A stretch of 64,000 bases of DNA from positions 944,688-1,008,687 of the forward strand of contig NZ_CABWIB010000001.1 of NCBI RefSeq assembly GCF_902505095.1. The letters are read 5' to 3'. The stretch's first letter is position 1. Every line of letters begins with the position of its first letter. Shown one piece after another: positions 51,710-63,501 of the stretch. The notes under the pieces were generated by a model. It saw only the letters and a program-made list of their open reading frames with translations. It did no database searches and was not told where the DNA came from. The stretch comes from Oceanivirga miroungae. GTDB taxonomy: Bacteria; Fusobacteriota; Fusobacteriia; Fusobacteriales; Leptotrichiaceae. A program made the position numbers and the translations under genes.

Positions 51710-53632
51710 TCATATTTTCACAATATTACTACTTGGCATTGAATTTAGTATAGATTTACCATAATTCTTACTATATATTCTACTATCTAAAATCACTATA
51801 TCTCCACTATCTTTTTTACTTCTTATAAGTCTTCCAATACCTTGTTTTAATTTAGTTATCATTAGTGGTAATTGATATTCAATAAATGGGTTTTTCTTAT
51901 CTTTGGCTATTTTTTCACTAATTGCTTCTATTATTGGGTCATCAGGAGCTACAAAAGGAAGTTTTACAATAATTACATTTTTTAATTTTTCTCCCTTTAC
52001 ATCAACACCTTCCCAGAAGCTATCTGTTCCTATTAAAATAGACTTTCCTTCATCTTTAAACCTATCAATTAAACTTGTTCTAGACATAGTACCTTGTTTT
52101 AAAATATTAAATCCATCTACAACTAAGTTACTGTATATATATTCAACCTGCTTATATGATGTACATAATATAAATGTTCCATTACTGTGATCTTTTAAAT
52201 ATTTATGTAAAAAGTCTATTGTAAAATCTAAATACTCATCACTATTTGGATTAAAATTATTTTTTGAAACTATTATTCTCATATTTTTATCATAATCAAA
52301 AGGAGATTCCACTGAATAAAATTCAAAATCACGAAGTCCTAATCTTTTTTTTAAGTAATCATAACTATCATCAACTTTTAATGTCGCTGAAGTTAAAACT
52401 GTTAGTTTATCAGAAAAGATTTCATCAAATTCTTCTGAAATATCTATTTTACTACTAACTATTTCTAAATTATATCCTATATTATCTAATTTAAACCAAT
52501 TAACTGACTCAAAACTATCTTTATTTTCATTTATTTCAAATAAGTTTTTTAGATCTAAACTGATTTTATCGTAAATCATAAAAAAGCTAGCTAATATATC
52601 TTCTGAAACCGAATACTTATTAGTAAGTTTTAATAAATTATTTTTAAATTCTTCTAGTAGTATGTATTTTTCTTTTATTATTTCTACATATTCATAATAT
52701 TTTGGAATTTTACTACTTATATTTACTTCTCTTATACTATACTTTTTAGTAGCATATATATTTTGAACTAAGTAATTTGTTAAATTTACAAAAAAATCAT
52801 ATATACTATTTAATACATCTGACATCTCGCTGAATATATCATCAATTTCTTTTTGTCCATCTGATAAATTACTAAGTTCTGTTATAAGTCTTCTTAGATA
52901 ACCCATTTTAGTATTTCTATTGTATAATATACCCATGTTAGTTAAGAAATTTTTAGAATTAATTTTCTTTTCTAAATAAGCTCTTGCTATATTTTCTATA
53001 TTATGTGCTTCATCAATAACTAAAATATCGTACTTAGGCAGTATTCCTTCAAATTTTAGTGATGAAAATAAAAGGGAATGATTTACTATTAAAACATTCT
53101 TATCTTGTGTTTTTTTTCTATTTTTATAAAAAAAACAATTATCTGTTTTAGAACACGCAAAATTTACACAATAATCTATATCACAGCATACATTATTCCA
53201 TTCTTCATTTGATAACTCAAAATCTATTTCTTGTCTATCTCCGGTTTTAGTATTTTGATACCACTCAATTAACTTATCATTAGTGCTATTTTTTAATAGT
53301 CTATTACCACAAATATAGTTTGATCTTCCTTTTATGATTTGATACTTAATTTTTTCTCCAATAATTTTTTCTAACATAGGCAAGTCTTTTTCTACTATCT
53401 GCTCTTGTAAATTTATCGTATTTGTAGAAACTACAACCTTTTTATTATTTTTACTGGCATACAATATAGATGGCAATAAATAAGCAAGTGTCTTACCTAC
53501 TCCAGTACCTGCTTCTATTACACATGATTTATTCTCATTTATACTTTGTCTTATAATATTTGCCATATTTATTTGACCTTCTCTTACTTCAAAGTTAAAG
53601 TCTTTTTGCATTTTATTAAAATATTCTAACAT
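51710..53632 (-). CDS. DinG-like ATP-dependent helicase (XPD type)
   Basis: 640 residues, helicase superfamily 2. Walker A EAGTGVGKTLAYLLP, DEAH box VIDEAHNIENIA, and late motifs TSATLKVDD, GTDSFWEGVDVKGEKLKNVIIVKLPF and GIGRLIRSKKDSGDIVILDSR. Cysteines between motifs I and II (ICGNRLL, then CCDIDYCVNFACSKTDNC) fit an iron-sulfur cluster as in DinG/XPD. There is no N-terminal exonuclease domain, unlike Bacillus DinG. It probably unwinds DNA or R-loops in repair. It is behind the relA terminator and before the opp promoter. Confidence 0.92.
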   Translation of the reverse strand: MLEYFNKMQKDFNFEVREGQINMANIIRQSINENKSCVIEAGTGVGKTLAYLLPSILYASKNNKKVVVSTNTINLQEQIVEKDLPMLEKIIGEKIKYQIIKGRSNYICGNRLLKNSTNDKLIEWYQNTKTGDRQEIDFELSNEEWNNVCCDIDYCVNFACSKTDNCFFYKNRKKTQDKNVLIVNHSLLFSSLKFEGILPKYDILVIDEAHNIENIARAYLEKKINSKNFLTNMGILYNRNTKMGYLRRLITELSNLSDGQKEIDDIFSEMSDVLNSIYDFFVNLTNYLVQNIYATKKYSIREVNISSKIPKYYEYVEIIKEKYILLEEFKNNLLKLTNKYSVSEDILASFFMIYDKISLDLKNLFEINENKDSFESVNWFKLDNIGYNLEIVSSKIDISEEFDEIFSDKLTVLTSATLKVDDSYDYLKKRLGLRDFEFYSVESPFDYDKNMRIIVSKNNFNPNSDEYLDFTIDFLHKYLKDHSNGTFILCTSYKQVEYIYSNLVVDGFNILKQGTMSRTSLIDRFKDEGKSILIGTDSFWEGVDVKGEKLKNVIIVKLPFVAPDDPIIEAISEKIAKDKKNPFIEYQLPLMITKLKQGIGRLIRSKKDSGDIVILDSRIYSKNYGKSILNSMPSSNIVKI

Positions 53633-53650
53633 TCTTTCTCCATTTTATTA

Positions 53651-53676
53651 AAAGAATAGAGAATTTGCATTCTCTA
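53651..53676 (-). terminator. Terminator after relA
   Basis: Minus strand eight-pair hairpin TAGAGAAT-GCAA-ATTCTCTA followed by TTCTTTT. The first stem arm includes the stop codon of relA. Confidence 0.72.
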
Positions 53677-55830
53677 ATCTTGTAATATTTCTATAGTGCC
53701 TTTTACATTTAATAATGATTTTTTTAATTTTTCAAAGGCTTCTTTATCTTTTATCATAATTCTTATATTAAACAATGATAATACCTGAGAATTTTTCTTT
53801 TTTAAAGTTGTATTCATAGATATTATATCTAGCTTATACTCGTTTATAATATTAACATAATCTAATAGTAATCTATCCCTATCAGTAGCTACAATTTTAA
53901 AACTATAAGGATATTTTGCATCTGATTTTTCTAATATCTTTTCGTCCCAGTATACATAAACTTCTCTTTCTTTTTCAGTATCTAATAAATTCTCTAGATT
54001 CTTACATGTATCTCTATGAATTACTATACCACGACCTCTTGTTACATAACCTTTAATATTTGACCCTGGTAATGGACTACAACATTTAGCAAAATGATAT
54101 AGTGTATTATCTGCTCCAGAAATTTTAACACCTGATTTATTATTATTATATGTTATTTGTTTATTACCTTTTTCAAGTGCGGTATCTAATATTTCTTCCT
54201 CATTAACAACTTTTTCTTCTTTAAATTTATCTAAAAAGGATTGTATATTTAAATCTTTTGTAGCAAATCTATAGTAAAGATTTTTTAAATCATTTATATT
54301 ATATTTTTTCATATATAAATGCACTTTATTGTCATCTTCTAATTCCTTAAATTTAAGACCTATTTTAGAAAATTCTTCCTCTACTAAAGTTTCTCCTAAT
54401 TTAACCTTATCTTCAAATTCTTTATCTTTAAACCATTTTCTTATCTTTATTTTAGAAGAGTTATTATTTACCATCTTAGACCAATCTTTACCTGGTCCAT
54501 TTGTTTTTTTAGATGTTAGTATCTCGACTTTGTCTGCATTTTTTAATACATAATCAAGAGGCACCATAACATCGTTTACCTTAGCACCTATAGTTCTATA
54601 ACCTATTTGAGTATGTACTTGGAAGGCAAAATCTAATGCTGTTGAATTTGTCTCTAACTCTACTACATCTCCTTTTGGAGTAAATACAAATATTGTGCTA
54701 TCAAATACAATATTTGTCATTTTTTTAGTAATATCTTCTTTTTGTTCGTATGTCTTTTTTACAGCTTTATAATACTCTTCATTTTTATCTTTTGATTTTT
54801 TTTCCTTATATTTCCAGTGAGCAGCAACTCCATCTTCTGCAATTTCATGCATTTTTTTTGTTCTTATTTGTATTTCTACTTTTTTCTCTTTATTATACTC
54901 TATTGTTGTATGTATAGACTGATATCCATTTGGTTTAGGAACTGCTATATAATCTTTAAATCTTCCTTGTACTGGTGTAAATAGGCTATGAACTAATCCT
55001 AAAACCATATAACACTCTTCTTCTTTTTCAACCAATACTCTTATTGCGATTAAATCCATTATGTCATTAAATTTTTTTTGCTTTTCCACGATTTTTCTGT
55101 AAATACTATATAAATGTTTTGGTCTTCCATTAACACTAGCTTTTATATTATACTTTAAAAGATCTTTTTCTATTTCTTCTATAATTTTTTTTGTTTCTCT
55201 ATCTCTTGTTTCTTTTTTTGTATTAACTAATTTTTTGATTTCTTGATACTCTTCTGGTTTTAAATATTTAAAGCTAATATCTTCTAATTCACTTTTAATT
55301 TTACTCATACCAATTCTATGTGCAATTGGTGCAAATATATCTAAGCACTCTCTTGATTTTTCTATTTGTTTTTCTCTACTTTGAAATTCAATAGTTCTCA
55401 TATTATGAAGTCTATCAGCTAGTTTAATTATTACTACCCTTATATCACGAGACATAGAAATAACCATTTTTCTTACATTTTCTATTTTTTTACCACTTGC
55501 TGATGGTAAATTTTTTAACTTTGTAACTCCGTCTACTAACTCAGCTACATCACGTCCAAATTCATATTCAATGTCTGCTAAACTAATTAAAGTATCTTCA
55601 ACTACATCATGAAGTAGTCCTGCTACTATTGTATCAGTATCCATTTTAAGATCCACTAATATACTAGAAACTTCAATAGGGTGAATAATGTATTCTTCAC
55701 CACTTTTTCTATATTGTCCTGTATGTGCTTCTCTTGCCAGTATAAAAGATTTTTCAATTTTTTCTAAATCATAATCACTATTTTTTTTAACCTTATCAAA
55801 TAGCTCATTATATGCTTTTATATAACTCAT
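53674..55830 (-). CDS. relA: Bifunctional (p)ppGpp synthetase/hydrolase (RelA/SpoT homologue)
   Basis: 718 residues. Hydrolase HD domain with HTGQYRKSGEEYIIHPIEV, LLHDVVEDT and KLADRLHNMRTIEF; synthetase with DIMDLIAIRVLV, VPKPNGYQSIHT and VEIQIRTKKMHEIAEDGVAAHWKYK; TGS domain (FVFTPKGDVVELETNSTALDFAF); a zinc-finger-like stretch with CCSPLPG and a final ACT/RRM domain. It makes and breaks the alarmone (p)ppGpp. Both the HD and synthetase residues are present, so both activities are expected. It starts two bases after the IclR-type gene. Confidence 0.96.
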   Translation of the reverse strand: MSYIKAYNELFDKVKKNSDYDLEKIEKSFILAREAHTGQYRKSGEEYIIHPIEVSSILVDLKMDTDTIVAGLLHDVVEDTLISLADIEYEFGRDVAELVDGVTKLKNLPSASGKKIENVRKMVISMSRDIRVVIIKLADRLHNMRTIEFQSREKQIEKSRECLDIFAPIAHRIGMSKIKSELEDISFKYLKPEEYQEIKKLVNTKKETRDRETKKIIEEIEKDLLKYNIKASVNGRPKHLYSIYRKIVEKQKKFNDIMDLIAIRVLVEKEEECYMVLGLVHSLFTPVQGRFKDYIAVPKPNGYQSIHTTIEYNKEKKVEIQIRTKKMHEIAEDGVAAHWKYKEKKSKDKNEEYYKAVKKTYEQKEDITKKMTNIVFDSTIFVFTPKGDVVELETNSTALDFAFQVHTQIGYRTIGAKVNDVMVPLDYVLKNADKVEILTSKKTNGPGKDWSKMVNNNSSKIKIRKWFKDKEFEDKVKLGETLVEEEFSKIGLKFKELEDDNKVHLYMKKYNINDLKNLYYRFATKDLNIQSFLDKFKEEKVVNEEEILDTALEKGNKQITYNNNKSGVKISGADNTLYHFAKCCSPLPGSNIKGYVTRGRGIVIHRDTCKNLENLLDTEKEREVYVYWDEKILEKSDAKYPYSFKIVATDRDRLLLDYVNIINEYKLDIISMNTTLKKKNSQVLSLFNIRIMIKDKEAFEKLKKSLLNVKGTIEILQD

Positions 55831-55832
55831 TT

Positions 55833-56579
55833 CTATCCTTCTATTATGTTACTCATTTTATCTATACTTTCTTTTAATTTATCAACATAAAACATTTTAC
55901 CTCTTGTATCATCTAGTGGTATAGATATGCTAATAGCTCCCACTATTTCCCCTTTTATGTTTTTTATTGGTGCTCCTATACAGTAAACACCTAACTGATA
56001 TTCTTCATATTCAGTAGAATATCCATTTTTTCTTATTCTTTTTAAATCTTGAAGTAATGTATCAAAACTTGTTATAGTTCTTGATGTATATTTAATTATT
56101 TCACTACTATCCCATATTTTTTTAACTTCTTCTTGATCTTTATAAGCTAAAATAGCTTTTCCTGAAGATGTACAATACATAGGTGCTTTTTTACCAATTT
56201 TCCCTTGTTTTATTATATTCTTATCTTTTTTAGGTACATATTTATCAATATATATTATTTCATTACCATCTTGTATAACGAAATTAATTTCTTGTTCTAC
56301 TTCATTTGCTAATTTTGTAATAATACGCTTGGAAACTGCAACATAATCAAAATTTTGAACAGCTCTATTCCCTAACCTAAACATTTTAAAAGTTAGGGCA
56401 TATTTTTTGTTTTTTAACTGCCTTATGTACATATTATCTTTTAATGATACTAATATACGATAAGTTGTAGTCTTATTTAATCCAACTTTTTTACTTATGC
56501 TAGTTAATCCAGCTTCTCCTTCTTCAGATATTATTTCTAATACTTTAAGTGCTCTATCTAAACTTTGTAGCGTCGGCAT
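55833..56579 (-). CDS. IclR family transcriptional regulator
   Basis: 248 residues. N-terminal winged helix-turn-helix (SLDRALKVLEIISEEGEAGLTSISKKVGLNKTTTYRIL) and C-terminal effector domain with YIDKYVPK, MYCTSSGKAILAY and YCIGAPIKNIKGEIVGAISIS. These are standard IclR features; the ligand is unknown. The start follows GAGGTGG. It lies directly downstream of the structured RNA and its T-run, upstream of relA, so it may be partly transcribed from the RNA promoter. Confidence 0.92.
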   Translation of the reverse strand: MPTLQSLDRALKVLEIISEEGEAGLTSISKKVGLNKTTTYRILVSLKDNMYIRQLKNKKYALTFKMFRLGNRAVQNFDYVAVSKRIITKLANEVEQEINFVIQDGNEIIYIDKYVPKKDKNIIKQGKIGKKAPMYCTSSGKAILAYKDQEEVKKIWDSSEIIKYTSRTITSFDTLLQDLKRIRKNGYSTEYEEYQLGVYCIGAPIKNIKGEIVGAISISIPLDDTRGKMFYVDKLKESIDKMSNIIEG

Positions 56580-56605
56580 ATTTCCACCTCAATTCTAATA
56601 TTATA

Positions 56606-56787
56606 TAAAAAAACTAGAGAATGCAATTTTTTTGGTTGCCTTTAAAAGCAAGTGGTAGCCATTTATCAAATATGTATAGTATCCGTAAAGCTCACTAGGT
56701 CTTTCGTGATTTGTCTAAGCCATAGGTGACAGAGACAGCCCCAATAATATTGAGTAAAGCCCAAAAAAATCTATTTTTTCTCTAGTT
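56606..56787 (-). ncRNA. Structured non-coding RNA of unknown class (6S-like candidate)
   Basis: About 180 nt on the minus strand. The ends pair: AACTAGAGAA at the 5' side (56778-56787) with TTCTCTAGTT (56612-56621), the latter followed by a run of T, giving a closing helix plus terminator. Inside that, TTTTTTTGG pairs with CCAAAAAAA. A promoter with perfect consensus boxes precedes it. The size, closing helix and strong promoter suit 6S RNA, but I do not recognise its sequence and it does not match tmRNA, SRP RNA, RNase P or the riboswitch classes I know. It could instead be a leader of the IclR-type gene. Confidence 0.7.
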
Positions 56788-56792
56788 AATTA

Positions 56793-56822
56793 ATTATATA
56801 TTTTTTTACTTATTATTGTCAA
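56793..56822 (-). promoter_or_regulatory. Consensus promoter of the structured RNA
   Basis: Minus strand TTGACA (56817-56822), 18-base spacer, TATAAT (56793-56798). Both boxes are perfect. The -35 box overlaps the end of aspS. The predicted start is about 56786, at the foot of the closing helix. Confidence 0.85.
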
Positions 56823-58551
56823 CAATTTTTTTCAGCTTTAAATCTTCCTCTAATTGTTTTAAATCAACCTCTCCTGGTGCATTTGTAAGTAAGTCTTGAC
56901 CTTTATTGTTTTTTGGAAATGGTATTACTTCTTTAATACTATCTTCATTTAACATAACCATAAGCCATCTATCTACACCAAATGCAAGTCCTCCATGTGG
57001 CGGAACTCCATATTTTAGAGCTTCTAGGAAGAAACCAAATTTATTTTCTTGCTCATCTTTATCAATTAGTAATCTATCAAATACCAGTGATTGTAAATTT
57101 GCGTCGTGTATTCTAATACTTCCTCCACCAATTTCAAATCCATTTAATACTAAGTCATAAGCATCTGTTTTTATATCTTCTAATTTATTTTCTTCTAATA
57201 ATTTAATATCTTCATCTTTAACTTTAGTAAATGGATGGTGCTGTGCTTTATATCTTTTTTCTTCTTCACTATATTCAAACATAGGGAAATCCACTACCCA
57301 TAAGAAGTTATATTTACTCTTATCAATTAAATTTAACTCATTTGCAAGTTTTAGTCTTAGTGCACCTAATGCATTTAATACAACATTTTTTTCTCCAGCT
57401 ATAGAAAAGAAAGTACTTTCATTTTCTAGAGCTATGTATGATTCTAATTCATTTTTTATTTCATCATTTAAGAACTTGTATATAGGAGAATTTACTTCAT
57501 CATTCTCTTTTTTTATAACAACAAGTCCTTTAGCACCATAGTAATTTTTTACAAAATCTTCTAAGTCTTTTACTTGTTTTCTACTAAATAAAGAGTTTAC
57601 TTTTATTCCCTTTATATATTTAGCTTCATTAAATACAGAAAATTCACTATTTTTTACTATATCTTTAATATCTATTAATTTCATTTCAAATCTTGTATCT
57701 GGTTTATCAGAACCGTAGTTTTCCATAGCATAATCATATGTTATTCTTGGGAATGTATAAGTAACTTCAGTTCCAACCACATCTTTAAATACTTTTTTAG
57801 CTAAACCTTCAACAAAAGTTATTATGTCTTCTTGATGAACAAAACTCATTTCTAAGTCTAATTGTGTAAATTCTGGTTGTCTATCAGCTCTTAAATCTTC
57901 ATCTCTAAAACATTTTGCTAATTGATAGTATTTATCTATACCAGCTATCATTAGTGTTTGTTTAAATAACTGAGGTGATTGTGGTAATGCATAAAAGTCA
58001 CCTTTTGAAGTTCTACTAGGTACAATAAAGTCACGAGCTCCTTCAGGTGTTGCTTTTCCAAGTATTGGAGTATCTACATCTAAAAACCCATTTTCTGTCA
58101 TATAGCTTCTAATTGAATAAAACATTTGATTTCTTTTCATAATATTATTTAACATTTTAGATCTTCTTAAATCTAAATATCTATGTTTTAATCTTATTGC
58201 TTCATTTTGTATATTATCATCACTTATTTCAAATGGTAATTGTTTTGAACTTGATAATATTTCTATATTTTCTGCAGTTACTTCAATATCACCTGTTTCT
58301 ATCTTACTATTAACACTTGATCTTTTAGTTACAGTACCTTCTACTTTTATTACGTATTCTTTAGAAATCTTTTTTATATCTTCTAATAAGTCTTTTTCTT
58401 TTATTAGAACTTGTGTAATCCCGTATCTATCTCTTAAATCTATAAAAGCAAAAGATCCTAAATCACGAATTTTACTTACCCAACCAGCTAATGTAACTTT
58501 TTTCCCTTCATCACTTAATCTTAGCTCATTTAATTTATGTGTTCTATACAT
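56806..58551 (-). CDS. aspS: Aspartyl-tRNA synthetase
   Basis: 581 residues, bacterial type with the GAD insertion domain. N-terminal OB fold (VTLAGWVSKIRDLGSFAFIDLRDRYGITQV), class II motif 1 near FLDVDTPILGKATPEGARDF, motif 2 FRDEDLRADRQPEFTQLDLEMSF and motif 3 GLAFGVDRWLMVMLNE. It charges tRNA-Asp. It overlaps hisS by one base (co-transcribed) and carries the promoter of the structured RNA at its 3' end. Confidence 0.98.
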   Translation of the reverse strand: MYRTHKLNELRLSDEGKKVTLAGWVSKIRDLGSFAFIDLRDRYGITQVLIKEKDLLEDIKKISKEYVIKVEGTVTKRSSVNSKIETGDIEVTAENIEILSSSKQLPFEISDDNIQNEAIRLKHRYLDLRRSKMLNNIMKRNQMFYSIRSYMTENGFLDVDTPILGKATPEGARDFIVPSRTSKGDFYALPQSPQLFKQTLMIAGIDKYYQLAKCFRDEDLRADRQPEFTQLDLEMSFVHQEDIITFVEGLAKKVFKDVVGTEVTYTFPRITYDYAMENYGSDKPDTRFEMKLIDIKDIVKNSEFSVFNEAKYIKGIKVNSLFSRKQVKDLEDFVKNYYGAKGLVVIKKENDEVNSPIYKFLNDEIKNELESYIALENESTFFSIAGEKNVVLNALGALRLKLANELNLIDKSKYNFLWVVDFPMFEYSEEEKRYKAQHHPFTKVKDEDIKLLEENKLEDIKTDAYDLVLNGFEIGGGSIRIHDANLQSLVFDRLLIDKDEQENKFGFFLEALKYGVPPHGGLAFGVDRWLMVMLNEDSIKEVIPFPKNNKGQDLLTNAPGEVDLKQLEEDLKLKKIVDNNK

Positions 58552-59774
58552 TACTTCACTTCCTTTATTTTATCAAAACTAATTTCTTCTTGAGTATTAT
58601 TATTAAAATCTTTTATTGAAACTACTCCTTTTTGTATTTCATCTACTCCTAGTATTATTACCTTATCTGCTCCCCATTTATTAGCTTTTTTCATTTGATT
58701 TGAGAAGTTTTTAGCTTCTAATTCATAGTTAATTTCAACTAAAGAATTTTCTAGTTCTTTTATTACTTTAAATAGATAATCTTTTGTTTCATCAAAATAT
58801 ACTATAAACACTTTTTCTAATTTAGCTTTGTATGACTTTTCTTCTAGTAATAACATAAGTCTTTCTATACCAGCCGCAAACCCTATTGCAGGGATTTTTT
58901 TACCAGAAAAGTTTTCAAGTAATCTATCATATCTTCCACCTGCTAATACTGTGCTTTGAGCTCCTAAATTACTTGACTTTATCTCAAAAACAGTATCAGA
59001 GTAATAATCTAGTCCACGAACCAATTTTTCATTTATTTCATATTTAACTTCCATCTTTTCTAAATATTCTAAAACTTCATTAAAGTATGCTAACGATTCT
59101 TCACTATAAAACTCTCTTATTTTTGGTGCATTTAGTATAATATCAGAATCTTCTTTAGAGTCTAACACTCTTAATGGATTTTTTTCTACTCTAATTTTAG
59201 AAGTAGGGCTTAGTTTATCATAGTTTTCTAATAAATATTCTTTTAATTTTTTTGTATAGTCTTTTAATGTTTTGCTATCACCTAGTGAGTTAATTTCAAC
59301 AACTAAATCTTTTAAGCCTAATTTTTCTAAAATTTCTATACCCATTTTAATTATGCTAGCATCTACTAAGGGGTGTCTTTGTCCAAAGTTTTCTATACCA
59401 ATTTGATTAAACTCTCTAAATCTTCCCTTTTGTGGAGCTTCATATCTATACATAGTACCATAGTAAAACCACTTCGTACTCGCTTCAACCTTATTTAACT
59501 TATTTTCTAAATAAGCACGCACAATTCCTGCTGTTCCCTCTGGTCTTAGAGCTATATGTCTATCACCCTTATCATTAAAATCATACATTTCTTTTGATAC
59601 TACATCACTTTCTTCACCACTACTCCTTTTAAATAGTTCATATTCTTCTAATATTGGTGTAGAAATTCTTGAGTATCCGTATTTTTTTAAAACACTACTC
59701 GAAACTTCAACTATATGTGTATATTTATCCATATCTTCATAAAAGACATCTTTCATACCTTTTAATATTTGCAT
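58551..59774 (-). CDS. hisS: Histidyl-tRNA synthetase
   Basis: 407 residues, class II. Motif 1 near YGYSRISTPILEEYELF, the RPEGTAGIVRAY segment, motif 2 YGTMYRYEAPQKGRFREFNQIGIE, the histidine loop LVRGLDYYSDTVFE and motif 3 IGFAAGIERLMLLL; an anticodon-binding domain at the C-terminus. It charges tRNA-His. It starts the hisS-aspS unit; its promoter overlaps the end of groEL. Confidence 0.97.
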   Translation of the reverse strand: MQILKGMKDVFYEDMDKYTHIVEVSSSVLKKYGYSRISTPILEEYELFKRSSGEESDVVSKEMYDFNDKGDRHIALRPEGTAGIVRAYLENKLNKVEASTKWFYYGTMYRYEAPQKGRFREFNQIGIENFGQRHPLVDASIIKMGIEILEKLGLKDLVVEINSLGDSKTLKDYTKKLKEYLLENYDKLSPTSKIRVEKNPLRVLDSKEDSDIILNAPKIREFYSEESLAYFNEVLEYLEKMEVKYEINEKLVRGLDYYSDTVFEIKSSNLGAQSTVLAGGRYDRLLENFSGKKIPAIGFAAGIERLMLLLEEKSYKAKLEKVFIVYFDETKDYLFKVIKELENSLVEINYELEAKNFSNQMKKANKWGADKVIILGVDEIQKGVVSIKDFNNNTQEEISFDKIKEVK

Positions 59775-59797
59775 TTTGTCCTCACTTTTTTATTTTG

Positions 59798-61667
<1,870 letters not shown>

Positions 61668-61671
<4 letters not shown>

Positions 61672-62618
61672 TTTACACTCCTATTTCTAAAATACCACTT
61701 ACCTTTTAATTCGGTTAAATTTTTTGAATTTGTTGATAAGATAAGTAACTTAATTTCATATATCATTTCATTTAAATCATTTATTATATCATCATCACTT
61801 TCATTATTATATATTTTCTTTAATATATATGCAGAAATTCCAACAGATTTTGCTCCCATAGCTAGCGCCTTTACAATTTCTAATGAATTTGATATTCCAC
61901 CACTTGCTAAAACTTCTATTTTATCTATATACTCACTAGCATTTATCATAGAATCTTCTAGCTTATACCCAAGATTATATAAATGCTCTCTATTTTTATT
62001 ATTTCTCATATCTTCTATACGACTAAAATTAGTTCCATCATTTGAACTTAAATCTATCGTTTTAACACCTAGTTTAACTAATTCATCTATAGTTGACTTA
62101 CTCATACCATAACCAGTTTCTTTTATTATTAAAGGTATATCAATATTAGCTACTAAGTCTTTTATTTTTTCTTTATAGTTAAAGCTCCTGTCACCTTCAT
62201 GCATAATAAGTTCTTGTATAGGGTTTATGTGAGCCTGTATTATTCTAGGTTCTAATTCTAAAATACATTTTTTAAAATCTTCTAATGACTTATCTAAGCC
62301 TAAATTTGCCCCCATTTTTTTAGGATAATAATAGCTATTTTCAGATAAATTTGGTGAATATGATCCAGAAAACATAAAAATGTCTATTTTTTTAGCTATG
62401 TTATATAGCCTTTTATTTATATTATCCGATTCATCTGAACCACCTGTCATAGCATTTATATATATTGGATATTTAAAATTAATATCACAAAAACTTGTAC
62501 TTAAATCAACATCCTCTATCCCAAAATCTATAAGAGAGTTATATTCTAAAAAAACATTTTCTAAAACTTCTTTTTTCTCACATAAAAGCGCGTACTTTAT
62601 ATGTTCTATTTTTCTCAT
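61668..62618 (-). CDS. fni: Isopentenyl-diphosphate delta-isomerase, type 2 (FMN)
   Basis: 316 residues, TIM-barrel FMN enzyme: YINAMTGGSDESDNINKRL, NLGLDKSLEDFKK, AHINPIQELIMHEGDRSF, VIKETGYGMSKSTIDEL, GVKTIDLSSNDGTNF and LASGGISNSLEIVKALAMGAKSVGIS. These match type 2 IDI (Fni). It interconverts isopentenyl and dimethylallyl diphosphate. It sits with mvaD and a phosphomevalonate kinase, confirming a mevalonate pathway, and overlaps groES by four bases. Confidence 0.95.
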
Positions 62619-62631
62619 CTATATCACCCTG

Positions 62632-63501
62632 TCATAGCCTTATTTTTACATTTACCTTATTTTCTCTTTTTTCACCAATATTAACCGAGATTATAAAGTC
62701 ACCATTCCCCGAGCCACTAATTTTTGTATTTTTATTAGCTCCTATCATTTTTTTAATATTATCATTATGAATTATTACATCTGCGTTTTTTTCAAGATAT
62801 TCTAAATTAGAACTTAAATTTTTAATACTTTTTTCTAACTTATCTGAATCGCTATTTTCAATAGCTTCTATATACTCATTTACATATTTATTTGAAGCTT
62901 TATAGAATATATCAAATTCTTTTTTTGTAATATCTATTTTTTCTATTTGTTTACTTGTACTTGATACTTTTCTTGTATGTATAAGTTCTACATTTAACTC
63001 ATTTTTTAATTTTATCTCTTTTACACTATATTCAAATGTATTTTTATCTATACTTTCATATGCTATTAGTTTTTCATAAACTATGCATGCAATATCTCCC
63101 ATACTACCCTTACTATTTGATTCTAACATAGCCTTTACCGATAACTTAAAAAGTGTATCTTTTGAAAAATTAATACCTAGTTCTGATAAAATTGCTTTAA
63201 TCGTTAATACAACTATACTAGCAGATGACCCTAAACCTAGTTTCATATTATTTTCATATAGCTCTGTTGTATACCTATATTTAAACTTTTCATACTTATT
63301 AGCATATGAAAAAGCAACTTTTCTTGCATGATATATTAAATTATCTTTATCTAATACATCACTTAAAACTTCTTCATAATCACTTTTTTGTATATCTAAA
63401 TAAGTATATTTTTCAACAGGTAAAATAACTGCAATACCACTTTTTTTTAATATTGCGTACTCTCCTGCTAAATATATTTTTGACATAGCTTTATATAACA
63501 T
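62632..63501 (-). CDS. mvaK2: Phosphomevalonate kinase (GHMP family)
   Basis: 289 residues. GHMP kinase motifs: KIYLAGEYAILKKSGIAVILPV (N-terminus), LGLGSSASIVVLTIKAI (ATP loop) and KISGSGNGDFIISV (motif 3). The AGEYAIL and GSGNGD forms fit bacterial phosphomevalonate kinase, which makes mevalonate diphosphate. At 289 residues it is shorter than the usual 330-360, mostly in the middle. The start at 63501 follows AAGGAA and overlaps mvaD by 11 bases; an ATG at 63486 is an alternative with no ribosome site. Confidence 0.87.
   Translation of the reverse strand: MLYKAMSKIYLAGEYAILKKSGIAVILPVEKYTYLDIQKSDYEEVLSDVLDKDNLIYHARKVAFSYANKYEKFKYRYTTELYENNMKLGLGSSASIVVLTIKAILSELGINFSKDTLFKLSVKAMLESNSKGSMGDIACIVYEKLIAYESIDKNTFEYSVKEIKLKNELNVELIHTRKVSSTSKQIEKIDITKKEFDIFYKASNKYVNEYIEAIENSDSDKLEKSIKNLSSNLEYLEKNADVIIHNDNIKKMIGANKNTKISGSGNGDFIISVNIGEKRENKVNVKIRL

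Noticed and set aside
56641-56786. T-box or other known riboswitch in the aspS-IclR gap
   Set aside because: No T-box AGGGUGGNACCGCG-like core and none of the conserved cores of TPP, FMN, SAM, lysine, purine, cobalamin or glycine riboswitches; kept only as an unclassified RNA.
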